This document shows, in pieces, positions 4,590-5,917 of a stretch of DNA of 5,917 nt. This stretch comes from Nitrososphaerota archaeon. GTDB lineage: Archaea; Thermoproteota; Bathyarchaeia; Bathyarchaeales; Bathycorpusculaceae. The stretch's first letter is position 1, and each line of letters begins with the position of its first letter. A program made the position numbers and the translations under genes. The stretch lies in contig JAITBW010000054.1 of NCBI GenBank assembly GCA_031283385.1, positions 1 through 5,917 of the forward strand. The letters run 5' to 3'. The notes below the pieces were generated by a model that saw nothing but the letters and a program-made list of their open reading frames with translations, searched no databases and was not told the origin of the DNA.

Positions 4590-5831
4590 ATGAAAATGGA
4601 GTTAAACCAATTTTATTTCAAGCTTCCCAAACTCAGAACTGAGCCAATAATTGATGACACTACCCTAAGAGACGGTATCCAAATGCCCGGTTTAGCTGTC
4701 GCACCAAAGGACGCGGCTTATATAGCTAAACTCTTAAGCGAAGCAGGCACTGAAAGAATAGAAGTTTTTCACTACCAAGAACCAGACAAACAAGCAGCAA
4801 AACTCATACTAGATCAAAACTTAGATATGAGAGTCGCCGGCTGGTGCCGCGCAGTAAAAGATGACATAGATAGCGCCGTAAAACTTGGATTTAACGAAGT
4901 AGGCATATCTCACCCAGTTTCAGATATTCACTTCCAAGCAAAATGGCCCGAAAAAACCCGCGAACAAATTCTCGCTAACCTAGTAGATGTAACTGAATAC
5001 GCTGCAAAAACCTGTGGACTACGCACATTTGTTCACGGAGAAGATAGCACACGTGCCGATTGGACATTTGAATCTAAATTAATTAACAGCGTCGCCGAAG
5101 CAGGAGCTGAATGTTACCGCGTCTGCGACACCGTAGGCGTTGGCTTATCCGATGTCGATGCCCCCCTGCCAAGTGGCATTCCAGCAAAAACTATTGCTAT
5201 AAAGAAAGAAACAAAAATTGAAGCAATTGAAATTCACGCTCACGATGACTTTGGAAATGCAGTTGAAAATACCATGGCCGCCATAAAGGCTGCTCAGGGT
5301 GTTTGGGATAAAATTTATGCAAGCACTACATGTCTTGGTATTGGTGAACGTGCGGGTAATGCTGAAACAGAAAAAATTATACTCAATCTGTATTTACACT
5401 ACGGTGTGCGTAAATTTGAAGGTAAAACAGAGAAACTAACACAGCTAGCAGACTGTATCAGTCGCGCAACAGGTTTCCATGTGCCTCCCAACAAGGCAAT
5501 TGTTGGTACCTATGGCTTTGCTCATGAATCAGGCATCCATACACACGGCGTCATTAGTAATCCTTGGACTTACGAGCCCTATCCTCCAGAACTCGTCGGT
5601 AATAAACGCAGATTAACCATAGGCAAACAAAGCGGTAAAGGCATAATTAAACACAAAATGACTGAAATCATAGGCAATGAACCCGACGATCAAATAGTCG
5701 CCACAGTTGTAGACAAAGTAAAAGACATCTATGCCAACGGCAGACGCGCATCACTAAATGACGAAGAATTCCTACACATTCTAAGCGAACTAAAAATCAG
5801 GCAGTGTCCTAAAATAGAATATGTTTTATAG
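4590..5831 (+). CDS. homocitrate/2-isopropylmalate synthase family acyltransferase
   Basis: A 413-residue DRE-TIM (HMGL-like) enzyme that condenses acetyl-CoA with a 2-oxo acid. Seen: DDTTLRDGIQ (22-31) with R27 and metal-binding D28; HAHDD at 216-220 with metal ligands H216 and H218; GIGERAGNA (250-258); HESGIHTHG (312-320), then TYEPYPPELVG and GKQSGK (345-350). It lacks the long C-terminal leucine-sensing domain of full LeuA (about 500 residues). The HESGIH...YEPYPPELVG region looks more like homocitrate synthases (NifV/AksA/Lys20 types) than LeuA, but isopropylmalate or citramalate synthase remains possible; substrate cannot be read from sequence. ATG 4590 is the outermost start, but AGGG (4584-4587) is better spaced for ATG 4596. 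It is separated by 198 bases and a terminator from rnp2, so it is probably its own unit. Third bases favour A/C (codons 81-120: 30 of 40). Confidence 0.88.
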   Translation: MKMELNQFYFKLPKLRTEPIIDDTTLRDGIQMPGLAVAPKDAAYIAKLLSEAGTERIEVFHYQEPDKQAAKLILDQNLDMRVAGWCRAVKDDIDSAVKLGFNEVGISHPVSDIHFQAKWPEKTREQILANLVDVTEYAAKTCGLRTFVHGEDSTRADWTFESKLINSVAEAGAECYRVCDTVGVGLSDVDAPLPSGIPAKTIAIKKETKIEAIEIHAHDDFGNAVENTMAAIKAAQGVWDKIYASTTCLGIGERAGNAETEKIILNLYLHYGVRKFEGKTEKLTQLADCISRATGFHVPPNKAIVGTYGFAHESGIHTHGVISNPWTYEPYPPELVGNKRRLTIGKQSGKGIIKHKMTEIIGNEPDDQIVATVVDKVKDIYANGRRASLNDEEFLHILSELKIRQCPKIEYVL

Positions 5832-5917
5832 TTCGGTTGATATGTGTATTATTTGTGAACAACATGCCGCGAGGTAGACATAGAAGCCAAAACAACGCCG
5901 TATGCCAAAACCCAAAA

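Noticed and set aside
5864..5917. ATG-started 18-codon frame open to the right edge (MPRGRHRSQN...)
   Set aside because: Too short, no SD sequence in front, no recognisable motif; left unannotated, as is the rest of 5832-5917.

Overview
The window is archaeal and very probably from the TACK group, with a Bathyarchaeia-like lineage as my best guess; that assignment rests on gene content and was not tested by a search. It carries an archaeal stalk protein P1 (L12 type), ribosomal protein L15e, the archaea-specific COG1325 RNA-binding protein, and the archaeal/eukaryotic RNase P proteins p30 (Rnp3) and Pop5 (Rnp2). Start signals fit archaea: Shine-Dalgarno (SD) sites match the usual GGAGGTGAT, and A/T boxes preceded by GAAAGG look like BRE+TATA promoters. 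All seven recognised genes lie on the + strand.

Layout. Positions 1-156: no supported gene, with a possible promoter near 119-135. Positions 157-1263: a presenilin-type intramembrane aspartyl protease. Positions 1264-1507: a hairpin at the stop codon, then a promoter with a three-copy ACTGCAA operator or leader element. Positions 1508-1822: stalk protein P1. Positions 1823-2132 (310 bases): T-rich terminator sequence, a 14-bp palindrome, a promoter and a structured leader. Positions 2133-2726: L15e, followed by a terminator. Positions 2903-4391: a tightly coupled operon of COG1325 protein, rnp3 and rnp2, joined by 4-base stop/start overlaps. Positions 4392-4589: T-rich terminator and a 31-bp-spaced direct repeat. 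Positions 4590-5831: an acyltransferase of the homocitrate/isopropylmalate synthase family. The last 86 bases hold nothing I can support.

How the genes fit together. L15e, COG1325, rnp3 and rnp2 form the front part of the conserved archaeal exosome/RNase P/proteasome neighbourhood, so this is a translation and RNA-processing locus. The proteasome and exosome genes that often follow are absent here; a separately controlled metabolic gene takes their place.

The most striking signal is compositional. From codon 82 of rnp3 (position 3589) to the end of rnp2 (4391), all 267 consecutive sense codons end in G or T. Neighbouring genes on the same strand are mixed (first part of rnp3, L15e) or biased the other way (P1 and the acyltransferase, mostly A/C-ending). 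The change happens inside rnp3 while both proteins keep their family features. I know of no standard explanation, and this is the main candidate for something undescribed.
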